23,514 nucleotides of DNA, taken from NCBI GenBank assembly GCA_030605085.1, contig JAUWBH010000091.1, positions 1 through 23,514 of the forward strand, read 5' to 3'. A model generated the notes under the pieces. The model worked only from the letters and a program-made list of their open reading frames with translations. It did not search any database and was not told the origin of the DNA. Each line of letters starts with the position of its first letter. The stretch's first letter is position 1. The position numbers and the translations under genes were made by a program. Shown here piece by piece: positions 22,943 to 23,514 of the stretch. Source of the stretch: Promethearchaeota archaeon. GTDB taxonomy: Archaea; Asgardarchaeota; Lokiarchaeia; Sigynarchaeales; SOKP01.

Positions 22943-23514
22943 TTAATCCTCCTCCCCCTTATTTTTTATTGAGAATTTATCATTAAAAAAATAAGAATAA
23001 TTCCTTATCAATTTAGTTCCATTCTCATCTCTTAAAAGAATTTTATTTTTAGTGATATTTTCAACAATATATTCGGTGTTATCTATTAAAATTTTGTCAT
23101 TTTTAGTAATTGGTAAAAATTTTATTAAAGATTTTAATCTATAAAGATTTTTACCTTTCTGTGAATCGCGCCCGACTAATTTTTTTGACCTCTTTAAAAT
23201 GAAATAATAATTTCCTTTTAAAAATGAAATAATATGGTTCATGAGTTCATTGGTACTTAAATAAAGATCAACTCCGTATTTTTGATCTTCAATTTTAGTA
23301 ATATATTGTCTTTGGTCCTTATCAAATAAATTCTCTACATAATTTTGAATTTCATCTATAATCTTCTTCAAAAAGCTAAAATGCTCCTCTTCCTTAACTC
23401 GGATCTGGATAATAGATAGGAAATAAGTGCCTCCTCTTAAATTTAAACAATTCTGACACAATTCGTAGTTTAAATTTAACTTTACCATTTGTTGGTTCAT
23501 AATGTTTACATCTT
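22943..23514 (-). CDS. nmd3: Nmd3-like ribosome biogenesis protein, N-terminus beyond the window
   Basis: At least 185 residues. The segment ELCQNCLNLRGGTYFLSIIQ then IRVKEEE resembles the second zinc-binding and R-GG motif of archaeal/eukaryotic Nmd3, followed by KIEDQKYGVDLYLSTNELMN, FILKRSKKLVGRDSQKGKNLYR and a C-terminal beta domain (LPITKNDKILIDNTEYIVEN). Nmd3 is a late 60S/50S maturation factor; its role in archaea is less known. An ATG lies at 23500, but the frame stays open to the right edge and the first CxxC zinc pair of the family is missing, so the true start is probably outside. It is coupled to rio1. Confidence 0.78.
   Translation of the reverse strand, partial: DVNIMNQQMVKLNLNYELCQNCLNLRGGTYFLSIIQIRVKEEEHFSFLKKIIDEIQNYVENLFDKDQRQYITKIEDQKYGVDLYLSTNELMNHIISFLKGNYYFILKRSKKLVGRDSQKGKNLYRLKSLIKFLPITKNDKILIDNTEYIVENITKNKILLRDENGTKLIRNYSYFFNDKFSIKNKGEED

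Noticed and set aside
22606..22986. 126-codon plus-strand ORF
   Set aside because: Antisense to rio1 and nmd3; Phe/Leu-rich shadow of Lys-rich coding sequence.

Overview
The window looks like a piece of an AT-rich archaeal chromosome, most probably from the Asgard (Promethearchaeota, Lokiarchaeia-like) group. Archaeal markers are TFB, RNA polymerase subunit Rpo12, pantoate kinase, archaeal UMP kinase, the ADTH synthase of archaeal aromatic biosynthesis, MfnB, Pno1/Rio1/Nmd3 and a tRNA with bulge-helix-bulge (BHB) introns. The Asgard reading rests on a roadblock/LC7 protein, a RING-like cysteine/histidine protein, a C2H2-type finger and PAC2-like and PAC4-like proteasome chaperone candidates. 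It is an inference from gene content, not a phylogenetic result.

Layout. 1-380 is AT-rich DNA with three 52-bp tandem repeats. 381-1668 holds a HisA-like TIM barrel and, convergent with it, a RING-like protein. 1.9-3.5 kb is a graveyard: an IS607-type resolvase remnant (+) facing a truncated TnpB remnant (-), then an unidentified broken reading frame. 3.6-4.9 kb is mfnB (methanofuran pathway) with a GNAT gene. 5.0-8.4 kb carries proC, pantoate kinase, UMP kinase and a small zinc-ribbon membrane protein. 8451-8616 is tRNA-Leu(CAA) with two introns. 8.7-12.8 kb carries a PAC4-like protein, ADTH synthase, a second zinc-ribbon membrane protein, ArgC/LysY, a roadblock protein and a two-module zinc-finger protein. 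13.1-14.4 kb is tfb followed by an interrupted rpo12. 14.4-17.1 kb is a PAC2-like protein, a YkgJ-like/ThiI-like overlapping pair and a SWIM-finger protein. 17.1-20.1 kb is a GT4 glycosyltransferase, a broken decarboxylase-like copy and its intact tandem copy. 20.2-21.3 kb is ftsZ. The right end is a leftward nmd3-rio1-pno1 cluster of ribosome maturation factors.

The most interesting signal is at 14177-14365. The Rpo12 reading frame, missed by ordinary ORF calling, is split by a 30-base insertion containing TGA and TAA in frame. Removing exactly 14262-14291 restores a 52-residue Rpo12. Those two boundaries also fall after the second base of two 3-base bulges flanking a 4-bp helix, which is the geometry cut by the archaeal tRNA-splicing endonuclease. 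The window's tRNA-Leu shows the same geometry twice, at 32/33 and 37/38. I propose a BHB-type intron in the mRNA of an essential RNA polymerase subunit; cDNA would decide.

Themes that join the genes: transcription core (TFB, Rpo12), ribosome maturation (Nmd3, Rio1, Pno1), protein quality control (PAC2-like, PAC4-like, RING-like), cofactor synthesis (MfnB, pantoate kinase, perhaps the HisA-like protein) and amino-acid synthesis (ProC, ArgC/LysY, ADTH synthase). Most genes stand alone or in pairs on alternating strands.
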